This document shows, in pieces, positions 19,901-28,191 of a stretch of DNA of 64,000 bases; position 1 is the first letter of the stretch, and each line of letters starts with the position of its first letter. Source of the DNA: CAISCU01 sp943361925. Its GTDB lineage: Bacteria > Bacteroidota > Bacteroidia > UKL13-3. The position numbers and the translations under genes were made by a program. A model generated the notes under the pieces. The model searched no databases, had not been told where the DNA came from, and saw nothing but the letters and a program-made list of their open reading frames with translations. Where the stretch lies: NCBI GenBank assembly GCA_943361925.1, contig CALRIT020000004.1:186001-250000 (forward strand), in the 5' to 3' direction.

Positions 19901-22900
19901 CTAAATTTGAGGTAGTAATATTTGAACCAAATTCCCATAAATAATTCAATCCATTTAAAGGAAATGAATTGTTTTGAAACTGTATAATTTTTCCACTACA
20001 TGTAACAGAATCAATAGCAATAAAATCAGGTCTAGGATTACTGATGGTATAAAACCATTTTTCAAAAGTATCATTTTTACATCCGTTTAAGGAAAGCGCA
20101 ATTAAACTTATTTTGAAACTATCGTTGGCATTGGTGAATACATATCCCGGAAAATTAATTCCTGTGCCAATTTGAGTTTGATTTACTTTCCAGATATAAT
20201 TTGAATTTGCATCAGGATAAACATCAGCAGAAAAAGCATTCACCGGAATAATAAAAGGTGCACATGAAACTGTACTTGAATAATTAAAAAATGCTTTTGC
20301 ATCAGGTTTAACCTTTACCGATTTGCTAATCGTATCGCGGCAAGTATTTAAAGCAATACTAATAAGTTGGATTGAATAAACACTATCTACAATACCTGAA
20401 TTAAAAAAAGTATTAGACTGATTAACCAAACTATCATTGGTCATACCGTTAAAATTCCATTTAAATTTCAAACTTGAAAAAGCATCTGTTGTATTTGTTA
20501 AAGATGAATTCACAAGATTTACAGCTAAAGGATTACATCCAGAATCTGCACTTGAAATATTAAAACCTGTTGTTGGTTTAGCCAAAACCTGAATTTGAAT
20601 GGTATCTGTATTGCTACAATTATTGGTATCTGTATATTGATAAAATAGATTCTTGAGTCCAACTCCTGCACCACCCGGACCAAATCGTCCAATAGATGAA
20701 GTAGAGATTCCGGACCAGATTCCACCTGCAGGATTAAATCCACTTAAAACAATAGAATCAGAATTCTGACAAACACTTAAATCAGAACCTGCACTTACAA
20801 TCGGATTAACTCTTACACTTAAAACAAGGGTATCAGAATTTGAACATGAATTGATATCAGTATAAAAATAACTTAAGGTATAATTTCCGGTTGGCATTAC
20901 AGCAGGATTAAATCCTGTATTTGTAATAACTCCAGTACCCGACCATATTCCACCTGAAGGATTACCACCTAAATTAAATAAACCATCAGATTTACATTTA
21001 AACAAATCGTTTCCCGCATTCACATTCGGTTTAGGAAAAACAATTACAGTATCTGAATTACTAATAGAAGCAGGAACTCCAATACAATTAAGAGTATTGA
21101 CCAGTCTTCTAAAAACAGTACTTTGATTTAAAATCCCCGGTGAATAGTTTTGAGAAGAATCATCTGCGCCTGCATTAACCCAATCGGATCCATCCCATTT
21201 TTGCCACTTGTAACTTAATGCACCTAATCCACCTGCAGCGCTATTTCCACTGATGCTTGGTGCTAATAAACCTTCACAAATAGCAGCATTGGTTTGAATG
21301 GAATTATTCTGAACAGCAGGTAAAACAGCTAGTTTAAACGTGAATGAATCTCCATAACAATTACTTGCTGCATGAAGCGGTAAAATTCTATAAGTTACAG
21401 TATCGACATTAGAACTATTGTTTAAGATAGTTTGAGTGATTGGACCAATTGCATTTGAAAACTGATTTGAAAATCCACTTAAATTGGGATTGCCGTATGC
21501 ACGCCAAGTGTATGTAACACCATTACTGATGTTTGAACTCAATGAAATACTAACCGGAGCTCCGGAACAAACAGGATTTGAATTTGCCGTTGCAATTAAT
21601 GTAGGGCTAGGCAAAATACTTATCACTTGCGAATCTGCTAATGAAATCCCACATTCATTAATTGCATAATGAACTACTAAATAATTAACTACAGAAGTAG
21701 TATTGTTTGGGAAATTAACAACAGGACTTTTGCTATTTGTATTACCCGAAACAAATGAAAAAGTATTGGGGCTAATATCCCACTGAAATCCACTTAAAAC
21801 ACCAAAAGAGCTGTCATATAAAACCTGATGAGCAGCACTGCTACCATTAAAGGATATGTTTTGTAAACCACAATAAACTGTTGAATCCAACAATGAAATC
21901 TTTGGAACATCTTTTATAATGATAAAAGTATCTTTAATAGAAGAGCCACATATATTGGTAACATTTAACCTAATTTTATACTTGCCTGCTTTGATAAAAC
22001 TAATAGACATATTAGTTGAATCAGGATGTCCTGAAGTAAGTAAAAACAAATTAGTTGTATCTGCAAAAATATTCCCATTCGAATCTAAAACACTCCATTT
22101 ATTTCTGATTCGACCACAAGAACCAATTGTATTAGATGTATTATTAAAACTTAATGTATTGTTTTTACATCTGTTTAAAGGATTGTAAGTGTATGTAAAA
22201 TTGGCGATTGGTGGTACTTGAGCACAAATTTGTTTATTAATTGTATCGCTGCCACAAGGATTTGTTGCAATTAATCGAACGGGAAACAAACCCGCATTAG
22301 GAAAAGTAACAGGTGGTGGAATAGTTAAATTAGAAGTAGCCGGAATGGCAGAGCCAAAATTCCATTGATACAAGGTTGTATTTGAACAAGACAAACCATA
22401 TAAACCTGCGGAAGAACCATTTGTAATATTTATGGGTGTATTTGCACAAACTGTTGTATCCGGATTTGGAGAAAACTGAGGAATTGGTCTTGTCCAGATT
22501 CGAAAATTGCCCAAAGTTGCAGGAGTGCTATCACATAAATTATGCGCTTTGGCTTTTATGACAAAAGCTCCACCCGGTTTTAAACAGGAGTTTGAAGTAA
22601 ACGTATGCCAAACAGTATCACTTGTTAAATTGTCTATTCTTAAAATCGGACTTCCATCATCAAAATCGAAAGTATAAAAAGTTCCGGCTGAATTATTTTG
22701 GTAGTTATTTACAATAATTGGATAGGTAAAAGGGGCACATCCTTGTTTATTTGTTGGTCCACTTAAACTAATTGCTGGTGCTAATTGATTACTTACAAAA
22801 AAGGTATCGGTAGTTGAACAACCATTGTTATTATTAGCAGTTACAGTAAGGTTAAATGCCCCCATTGAATTGTAAACATGACTTGCTTTAGTAAAAGTTG

Positions 22901-23723
22901 GTGATAAAGTTAATGGCAAACTATCACCCCAATTAATAACAACATTTGTCATGGCAGCTAAAACCTGGCAATTGTTATAAACAGTTAATCTATAAATTGG
23001 ATTACTTGTACTTGGATTACCTTGGCAATTACTAAATTCTGGATAAGCAAAGATGTTTGAGTCAGAAACCAAAGCAAGTGGCCTTTGTTTTACTCCAACA
23101 TTTGCATTTAAACTATCAATGCATCCAAATGAATCTGTTACAATTAATCGAACACCATAAGTTTGGGTAGCACCTCCAAAAAACGGATTAAAAGTAACTA
23201 TTGGATTGGTATCAATTCTGGCTGCAGGAGAGCCAAAAACATAAGTTCTATTAAAAACCCAATTGTAATTTAACTTTCCGGTTCCTGTTGAACTATTGGT
23301 AAAAGTAACATTGGTACCAGGGCAAGCATTATTAGGACTAAAACTAAAATTTGCCTGAGCTTTAGAAATTTTTATATTCTTAAGGGTATCAGAAACTATC
23401 AATATTGGGGAATTCCTTACAACTCTAATAGCATAATTATAGGAAGAAACAACTGAATTTGGCAGAGTGAAGTTCATACTAATTGAACTTGAATTCGCCA
23501 ATATTAAAGGAGAAGCAAAACTTCCGGTAGCAGATGAAAGTTGAACTTCAAAATTCGGATTTCCTATTGGTCCAATTGTATCAAACAAAATAGTATAAGA
23601 AACCCCTGCACACAATCCTGTTGCTGAGGAACTAAATCGCAAATTATTAATAGATTGAGCATTCAACCCGAATAATAAAAAGCAACTAACAAAAATTGAA
23701 AGTATGTATTTGTTTATTCCCAA
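16905..23723 (-). CDS. giant PKD-repeat surface protein with type B T9SS (gliding-motility-associated) C-terminus
   Basis: A 2272-residue secreted protein. Signal peptide YILSIFVSCFLLFGLNAQS; then many PKD/Ig-like modules of 80-100 residues, for example SWDFGDGFTSAEKNPVHTYS, KWYFGDGDSSNQYDPLHTY and YTWYFGDGDTSSEVSPTHIY, with about one pair of cysteines per module, and two related Ig-like modules containing GGNPSGGIWSGTG and GFNPAGGIWSGIS. The last ~90 residues (VPNAFSPDYGTEQVRVF ... IKIFNKWGELVWQS ... WNGLDLNGNPCMQGNYIWMI) are the gliding-motility-associated sorting domain, as in SprB. Start is TTG at 23723: an in-frame stop immediately precedes it and no ATG lies before the signal peptide. 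Likely an adhesin secreted with the coupled PorP/SprF protein. Confidence 0.88.
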   Translation of the reverse strand: MGINKYILSIFVSCFLLFGLNAQSINNLRFSSSATGLCAGVSYTILFDTIGPIGNPNFEVQLSSATGSFASPLILANSSSISMNFTLPNSVVSSYNYAIRVVRNSPILIVSDTLKNIKISKAQANFSFSPNNACPGTNVTFTNSSTGTGKLNYNWVFNRTYVFGSPAARIDTNPIVTFNPFFGGATQTYGVRLIVTDSFGCIDSLNANVGVKQRPLALVSDSNIFAYPEFSNCQGNPSTSNPIYRLTVYNNCQVLAAMTNVVINWGDSLPLTLSPTFTKASHVYNSMGAFNLTVTANNNNGCSTTDTFFVSNQLAPAISLSGPTNKQGCAPFTYPIIVNNYQNNSAGTFYTFDFDDGSPILRIDNLTSDTVWHTFTSNSCLKPGGAFVIKAKAHNLCDSTPATLGNFRIWTRPIPQFSPNPDTTVCANTPINITNGSSAGLYGLSCSNTTLYQWNFGSAIPATSNLTIPPPVTFPNAGLFPVRLIATNPCGSDTINKQICAQVPPIANFTYTYNPLNRCKNNTLSFNNTSNTIGSCGRIRNKWSVLDSNGNIFADTTNLFLLTSGHPDSTNMSISFIKAGKYKIRLNVTNICGSSIKDTFIIIKDVPKISLLDSTVYCGLQNISFNGSSAAHQVLYDSSFGVLSGFQWDISPNTFSFVSGNTNSKSPVVNFPNNTTSVVNYLVVHYAINECGISLADSQVISILPSPTLIATANSNPVCSGAPVSISLSSNISNGVTYTWRAYGNPNLSGFSNQFSNAIGPITQTILNNSSNVDTVTYRILPLHAASNCYGDSFTFKLAVLPAVQNNSIQTNAAICEGLLAPSISGNSAAGGLGALSYKWQKWDGSDWVNAGADDSSQNYSPGILNQSTVFRRLVNTLNCIGVPASISNSDTVIVFPKPNVNAGNDLFKCKSDGLFNLGGNPSGGIWSGTGVITNTGFNPAVMPTGNYTLSYFYTDINSCSNSDTLVLSVRVNPIVSAGSDLSVCQNSDSIVLSGFNPAGGIWSGISTSSIGRFGPGGAGVGLKNLFYQYTDTNNCSNTDTIQIQVLAKPTTGFNISSADSGCNPLAVNLVNSSLTNTTDAFSSLKFKWNFNGMTNDSLVNQSNTFFNSGIVDSVYSIQLISIALNTCRDTISKSVKVKPDAKAFFNYSSTVSCAPFIIPVNAFSADVYPDANSNYIWKVNQTQIGTGINFPGYVFTNANDSFKISLIALSLNGCKNDTFEKWFYTISNPRPDFIAIDSVTCSGKIIQFQNNSFPLNGLNYLWEFGSNITTSNLANPSQTFFNYSNADTLIQIKLHAIAISGCRDSLTKNVTIKPLPIPNFTFLDTVICYPGKAVVINQSSNQPVLDLTGFIWKASSSNLTIENDTASIQTFVGISDLQSANSNMYSLQLKAKTLFGCTDSFSQSFRQAGRPISGFSLTMDSACAPIQITTNNISLYGTQFNWTSSNSMVAFNDISVFNPTITFPVHRGIIDSIYQIKLITSSIDGCKDTTIKSFKAFPKPITDFIISKDSGCADLLLSLKSTSIVKSPFELMWNFGDGFNSNSTIDTVKHTYKGAFLKDTLYHVQLITKSQQACYDTLFRLNTVKVKTIPKAVFDLSLDTSCSPLKLFITNTSIGHPQFFDWNLDNGNSSSLFEPSGQPLSYFAFDSISKYQIKLKVTNMCGVDSASKEVQVLPDNLEASFGVSAKIGCESLRVQFGDNSKGSTFVSWDFGDGFTSAEKNPVHTYSAPGVYQAYQFVSNNCFYDTSMVVITVLRKPLFDINFSKGINCAKQQVQFNSNLADTGSIKWYFGDGDSSNQYDPLHTYLIAGKFPIRVRLQSFINACSTEILDTIEIKPLPKVDINVDTNAACFGHQFSFIASSEPGLFYTWILGDGNTISDISIPNYLYINPGQYLVSLTGISIEGCKDSSTKYIQVWPKPIANFYHTPKDTCFGPANVSFTNLSTGANSYNWSFGNGNTAITKDAVQFYSGLGVYPIKLIVTNTFQCKDSIESTFEIMNQPVASFDFNDSSGCLPYSVPFKNSSKGGSEYTWYFGDGDTSSEVSPTHIYTVPGIFSVSLVVKSGVVCRDSFTFYKPIRVDSKSGIKFTSQLIEDKKPYREVEFTTTAFNKFTFEWKFGDGNTGFGEQVFHRYAERDSGCFNVELKVVTTNNCDTFYTDNVCLPAYWEGLSVPNAFSPDYGTEQVRVFKPAGVELIKYEIKIFNKWGELVWQSNALVNGSPAEGWNGLDLNGNPCMQGNYIWMIEAEFTSGKTWQGEETGSKKYNRRGTLTLIR

Positions 23724-23810
23724 TTAGAAAAATTTCTACTAAATTAAGACTATTTTATGAACTAAATATTTCTAAATCAGTAAAAAAACATGATGTAGAA
23801 TCTTAAGCTT

Positions 23811-24797
23811 TTATTCCTCAGAAAAAGAAAGTCCTTCCTCAATTGCTTCGTATCCTTGTTCGTTTAGCCAACGTGCATAAGCAGCGGTAAATCCATGGGA
23901 AACAATTATTTTCTTTGCACCACTGGCTTCAACAGCATAATTTAATCCATCCCAATCTGCATGATCGCTTAAAACAAAACCTTTATCGGCAGAAAGTCTT
24001 CTTCTACTTCCTCTAACTGCCATCCATCCACTTGCTACTGCATCAGAATAAGGTTCAAATTTATTTAACCAATTTGTTCCTGCCGCGGATGGTGGTGCTA
24101 TAATTAAGGCTGTTTTTATTGATTCTTTACCAACACCTGAATTTAAAATCTTCCAAGGTTTTAGTTTAAATCCGGCGGCTTCACAGGCTTCGTTCATATT
24201 GGCAATTGAACCATGCACATAAACTTCACCAATTTCATGGTTTACATTTTGCAGGATTCTCTGCGCCTTTCCCAATGAATAAGCGAAAATAACAGATGCC
24301 ATTTTCTTTTCCTGGTTTGCTTTCCACCAATCATTTATTTGGTTAAAAACTATCTCTTGTTTTTGCCATTGATAAATTGGCAATCCAAATGTAGATTCAG
24401 TTATAAATGTATGACATTTTACAGGCTCAAATGGAATACTCAGTCCATCATTTTCTACTTTATAATCACCACCTGCAACCCAAATTTCACCATTGTATTC
24501 AACTCTAATTTGAGCCGAACCTGGAACATGCCCGGATGGATGAAACGAAAACTTAACTCCATTTACCATTAAACTTTCACCATATTGATAAGATGAAATT
24601 TGAGGATTCCCCAAACGATGTTTTAAGATAGGTACACTTTGTTGGTGAGCAAAATATACAGAAGAACCCGGCCTTGCATGATCGCTGTGAGCATGTGTAA
24701 GAAATGCCTTTTCAACTGCTGCTGAAGGGTCAATATAAACATCTGCCATTGGAACGTACATTCCTTTTGGCGTGAATTCAATTAATCCTTTTGCCAT
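23811..24797 (-). CDS. ligase-associated DNA exonuclease (metallo-beta-lactamase/beta-CASP fold)
   Basis: A 328-residue MBL-fold nuclease: metal motif THAHSDHA (HxHxDH), HPSGHVPGSAQ, GDYKVEND, ESTFGLPIY, a beta-CASP region (ASVIFAYSLGKAQRILQ) and C-terminal LSDHADWDGL with KKIIVSHGFTA. This is the pattern of the bacterial family usually found beside an ATP-dependent DNA ligase and an Lhr-like helicase. Neither partner is adjacent here; instead its ATG directly abuts the stop of an RsmB-like methyltransferase gene (no gap), so they share a transcript. Likely DNA repair; substrate inferred from family only. Confidence 0.85.
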   Translation of the reverse strand: MAKGLIEFTPKGMYVPMADVYIDPSAAVEKAFLTHAHSDHARPGSSVYFAHQQSVPILKHRLGNPQISSYQYGESLMVNGVKFSFHPSGHVPGSAQIRVEYNGEIWVAGGDYKVENDGLSIPFEPVKCHTFITESTFGLPIYQWQKQEIVFNQINDWWKANQEKKMASVIFAYSLGKAQRILQNVNHEIGEVYVHGSIANMNEACEAAGFKLKPWKILNSGVGKESIKTALIIAPPSAAGTNWLNKFEPYSDAVASGWMAVRGSRRRLSADKGFVLSDHADWDGLNYAVEASGAKKIIVSHGFTAAYARWLNEQGYEAIEEGLSFSEE

Positions 24798-26006
24798 TTA
24801 TGATTTACGAAGAATCCTGGCCATAAAGAAACCATCGAATCCACTTTCAGAAGGCAAAATGGTCTTCATTTCTTCTAATTCAAATTCAGGATGAGAAGCT
24901 AAAAATGTTTCTACTTGTTTTTGATTTTCACTCGGTAAAATACTACAGGTTGCGTAAACCATTTTACCTCCGGGTTTCACCATATTTGAATAACTGCTTA
25001 TGATTTCCTGTTGAGTAACCTGCAATCTATCAATAAAACTTTTATCCAATTTCCATTTGGCATCCGGATTTCTTTTTAGAACACCTAAACCAGAACAAGG
25101 TACATCCAACAACAATCTATCTGCTTGTTTTTCCAGCTTTTTGATGGTTTTACTTCCTTCAATCAGTCTTGGTTCAACAGTACTCACTCCTGCCCTTCTT
25201 CCTCTCTTTTTCATTTCATCCAGCTTCCACTGTTCGGTATCCATGCTGATAATTCTGCCTTTATTAGCCATTGCAGATGCTAAGTGTAAAGTCTTACCTC
25301 CTGCACCGGCGCATGCATCAATTACTCGCATTCCTGGTTCAAGTTGTAAAAAAGGAACTACCAATTGAGAACTTGCATCCTGCACTTCAAATAATCCTTC
25401 TTTAAATTCAGGTGTAATAAACAAATTTTGTCTTTCGTCTAAACGCAAGCCATCTTTACAACCTTCAATCACATGGGTTTTAATATCTCTTGTAGCAAGA
25501 GATTTCATTAATTCCTCTTTGGTAGTTTTAAGCAAATTCACACGAATTACAACAGGAGCTTGTTCATTTAAAGCTTCTGCTTCAATATTCCATTGTTTGC
25601 CCAATTCTTTAACACCTAATTCATCTAACCAATCAGGATAAGAATAAACCAATTTTCTTTGGGTTTTAATTTGATTATATGTGTGTTCAACTTTTTTAGG
25701 CTCAACATTTCTAAACTCCTGCCATTCAGGAATTTTAACTCCTTTTAACACCTGCCATGTTCCGAAAAGTGTAAACAAATTTGGGTCGTTTAATTCATGA
25801 TTTTCTAAACCGGCAACATGTCTGATTAAACGCCAGTAGCGTACCATTTCATAGGTATTTTCGGCAATAAATGCACGATCACGAGCTCCCCAACGCTTAT
25901 CCGATTTTAATAATCTTTCTAATGCTTTATCAGCATATTTACCTTCTTCAAAAATGGTATAGATAGCAGTATTAACTGCATTTATTAGATTTAAATGAAA
26001 TTTCAA
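24798..26006 (-). CDS. RsmB/NOP2-Sun family RNA (cytosine-5) methyltransferase
   Basis: SAM-dependent RNA m5C methyltransferase of 402 residues. N-terminal NusB-like helical region (LERLLKSDKRWGARDRAFI), PUA-like linker, then motif I DACAGAGGKTLHLASAM, motif IV DVPCSGLGVLKRNPDAKW with the TCxxxxxE-type catalytic step YATCSILPSENQKQVETFL; both conserved cysteines are present. Start is TTG at 26006; TACCTTTG at 26023-26030 (minus) serves as a promoter box. The rRNA target is probably the RsmB site in 16S rRNA, but family members vary. Head of a two-gene transcript with the exonuclease. Confidence 0.88.
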   Translation of the reverse strand: MKFHLNLINAVNTAIYTIFEEGKYADKALERLLKSDKRWGARDRAFIAENTYEMVRYWRLIRHVAGLENHELNDPNLFTLFGTWQVLKGVKIPEWQEFRNVEPKKVEHTYNQIKTQRKLVYSYPDWLDELGVKELGKQWNIEAEALNEQAPVVIRVNLLKTTKEELMKSLATRDIKTHVIEGCKDGLRLDERQNLFITPEFKEGLFEVQDASSQLVVPFLQLEPGMRVIDACAGAGGKTLHLASAMANKGRIISMDTEQWKLDEMKKRGRRAGVSTVEPRLIEGSKTIKKLEKQADRLLLDVPCSGLGVLKRNPDAKWKLDKSFIDRLQVTQQEIISSYSNMVKPGGKMVYATCSILPSENQKQVETFLASHPEFELEEMKTILPSESGFDGFFMARILRKS

Positions 26007-26112
26007 AACTTTTAATTTGTTACAAAGGTAAGCTTTGAAAGTCTAATAATCTCTATTTTAAAGGTTCATGACCAATCCTAATTAAGTAATTAGTCAACAT
26101 TTCACTAGCTAC

Positions 26113-27471
26113 TTACAGTTCCTTTAGAACACGGTAATTCGATGGAAGGTAGTTGTTTACTCGATTTCCAAGAACTTTTATCCAACCCATTGCCATCGAT
26201 TGATAGGCTGCTAAATACCAACCGGGCTCTAAATCATTTAAAAGCAAATTCTGTTTTCTTAAAAATAAATGGGCTTGTTCTAAACTCAATTCAGCCTTTT
26301 GAATTGAGTTGTTTTTATGTATAGATAAAGCTAATTCATGCTCAGGAATTAATTGTTTCTTTTTATCTAATTCACCAACTGGCATTCCTGCTGTTTGAAT
26401 AATTCCACTTCCAATTAATACTTCAAAAATTCTGGTATGTGCTTCTTCCATGGCATAATAGGTATCGCCATAATTGGTTATTGCAAAATCGCTATTGGGT
26501 AAAAACCATTCTTTAATAGGAGCAGCAGTGTTTTTATTGCAAAAATTTAATGATTTGTGTTTATATGTAACTCTACCTTCGGTTTCATCAGGCTTTCTTA
26601 AACAAGCAATAAAAAAACCTTCTCCTTTTTGCAAATGGTAAGGGAATTTATAAGAGTGATTTTCACATTCTTCAATATTCCAATCAGAAGGAATATTTAA
26701 AGGAATAGATTCAAAGCCTTGATTGATTAAGTATTGAACCTGTTCTTCATCTTCTTTTTTATTAAATGTACAGGTTGAATAAATTAGAATTCCACCTGGT
26801 TTTAAAGAAGGAATGATGTCTTCGATAATACGTTTCTGACGCGCAGCACACATATCTACTGCCTGCAAACTCCATTCTTTCATGGCAGAAGGATCTTTTC
26901 TAAACAAGCCTTCGCCACTGCACGGAGCATCTGCAACTATTACATCAAAAAATGAAGTGAGTGGTTTAAATGCTTTTGGGTCTAATGAACTACAGGCGTA
27001 ATTTATTGTCCCCCATTTAATGAGATTTTCTTTTAAAACAGGAAACCTCGTTTTTATAATTTCATTGGCTAATAAAAAATCATCTTTTTCTAAGGTAGAA
27101 GCTATTAATGTGCTTTTTCCACCGGGAGCAGCACATAAATCCAATACCTTTAAATTTTGATTTTTAGGCTCTCTTAATAGTTTAAAGACCGTTTCCAAAG
27201 CATGTTTTAGAAACATACTTGAACTTTCCTGAACATAATAAGCACCAGCATGAAATAATGGGTCGGCAATAAAAGATGGTCGATTTTGCAGTATTCGACC
27301 TTCACTGCACCACGGAATTATTGTCTCATTTTCAAAAACTCCTGTGGTTTTAAATGGATTAAGGCGAACACTTGTAAGTGCAGCCTCCGACATTGCTATA
27401 AAAAAAGATTCGCTTGCCTTTGGATAAAGCAAACGAATCTGTTGAATAAAATCTGGATTTAAGTTTTGCAA
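26113..27471 (-). CDS. RsmF-like rRNA (cytosine-5) methyltransferase
   Basis: A second NOP2/Sun methyltransferase, 452 residues, without the NusB-like domain. Motifs: AYYVQESSSMFLKHAL, LDLCAAPGGKSTLIAST, ADAPCSGEGLFRKDPSAMKEW and YSTCTFNKKEDEEQVQYL, with both catalytic cysteines. The C-terminal half (SDFAITNYGDTYYAM ... LSLEQAHLFLRKQNLLL ... AYQSMAMGWIKVLGNRVNNYLPSNYRV) matches the RsmF/YebU PUA-like RNA-binding tail ending in N-N-Y-L/P. Starts at TTG 27471; an in-frame stop lies a few codons upstream and the next Met (residue 29) would delete conserved sequence. Separated by about 100 bp from the RsmB-like gene. Confidence 0.85.
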   Translation of the reverse strand: MQNLNPDFIQQIRLLYPKASESFFIAMSEAALTSVRLNPFKTTGVFENETIIPWCSEGRILQNRPSFIADPLFHAGAYYVQESSSMFLKHALETVFKLLREPKNQNLKVLDLCAAPGGKSTLIASTLEKDDFLLANEIIKTRFPVLKENLIKWGTINYACSSLDPKAFKPLTSFFDVIVADAPCSGEGLFRKDPSAMKEWSLQAVDMCAARQKRIIEDIIPSLKPGGILIYSTCTFNKKEDEEQVQYLINQGFESIPLNIPSDWNIEECENHSYKFPYHLQKGEGFFIACLRKPDETEGRVTYKHKSLNFCNKNTAAPIKEWFLPNSDFAITNYGDTYYAMEEAHTRIFEVLIGSGIIQTAGMPVGELDKKKQLIPEHELALSIHKNNSIQKAELSLEQAHLFLRKQNLLLNDLEPGWYLAAYQSMAMGWIKVLGNRVNNYLPSNYRVLKEL

Positions 27472-27554
27472 GCCGCTAATTTATATCCAAATCTTACATA
27501 AAAAAAATGCGAATAAAATTAAGGTTTAGAACTGTTTTTCAACAAATTAAAAAA

Positions 27555-27938
27555 TTACAGAATTTTAGAAAGAAAGCTTTCAAATTCAACTTTTAGTTCT
27601 CTGTAAATTCTTTCGAATGTTTCGAATTCTGTTTTTAAATCAACTGGCTCCTGGTAAATAACTCGATCGCTGGCAACTGGATTTGCTATAACATTTGAAA
27701 CCAATTCTAATTCTTTTAGATTATAGTTATGTTTCATCACATCAATCAATTCATTTTGACGAATAAACTGATTTTGAAAGTGTTCTACTTGTGCTAGTAT
27801 TTCCTTTTTATTGTTTTGTGTTACAACCTCTTCTAATCTTTTGCCAAATGTTCCCAATTCATCTTTGTAAAAAGCCAAATCTTTTAACCATCCAGTGTAT
27901 AACTGATGTAAATCGTCTACGTGTTTTTTCTGTTCCAT
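27555..27938 (-). CDS. small helical protein of unknown function
   Basis: I place the start at the ATG at 27938 (127 residues), not the ATG at 27962 whose extra eight residues (MCTLLITP) do not fit the charged helical body. The protein is soluble, rich in Glu and Lys, and almost all helical: DDLHQLYTGWLKDLAFYKDE, LGTFGKRLEEVVTQNNKKEI, LKTEFETFERIYRELKVEFE. Heptad-like spacing suggests a helical bundle or coiled coil. No family recognised. It lies alone between the RsmF-like gene and a divergent thioredoxin-like gene. Confidence 0.55.
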   Translation of the reverse strand: MEQKKHVDDLHQLYTGWLKDLAFYKDELGTFGKRLEEVVTQNNKKEILAQVEHFQNQFIRQNELIDVMKHNYNLKELELVSNVIANPVASDRVIYQEPVDLKTEFETFERIYRELKVEFESFLSKIL

Positions 27939-28191
27939 TGGTGTAATTAATAGTGTACACAAATGTTGGTTTAAAAAGGCTATTTTAAAATGAGTTTTAT
28001 CAGTGTGAAACCTGATTTCTTGCAGTAAAATTTTTGTCTGTTTTCTCGAAATTGAATTAATTGGACTTCATTTTGTATCTTAATTTTTTGTTTAATTACA
28101 TGAGTATTTTGAAGTAAGGTATCAATTTGGCTATTTTCACGGCTGAATCTAATTCAAAATACATAAACAAAATTGTGAAATTGATAATAAT

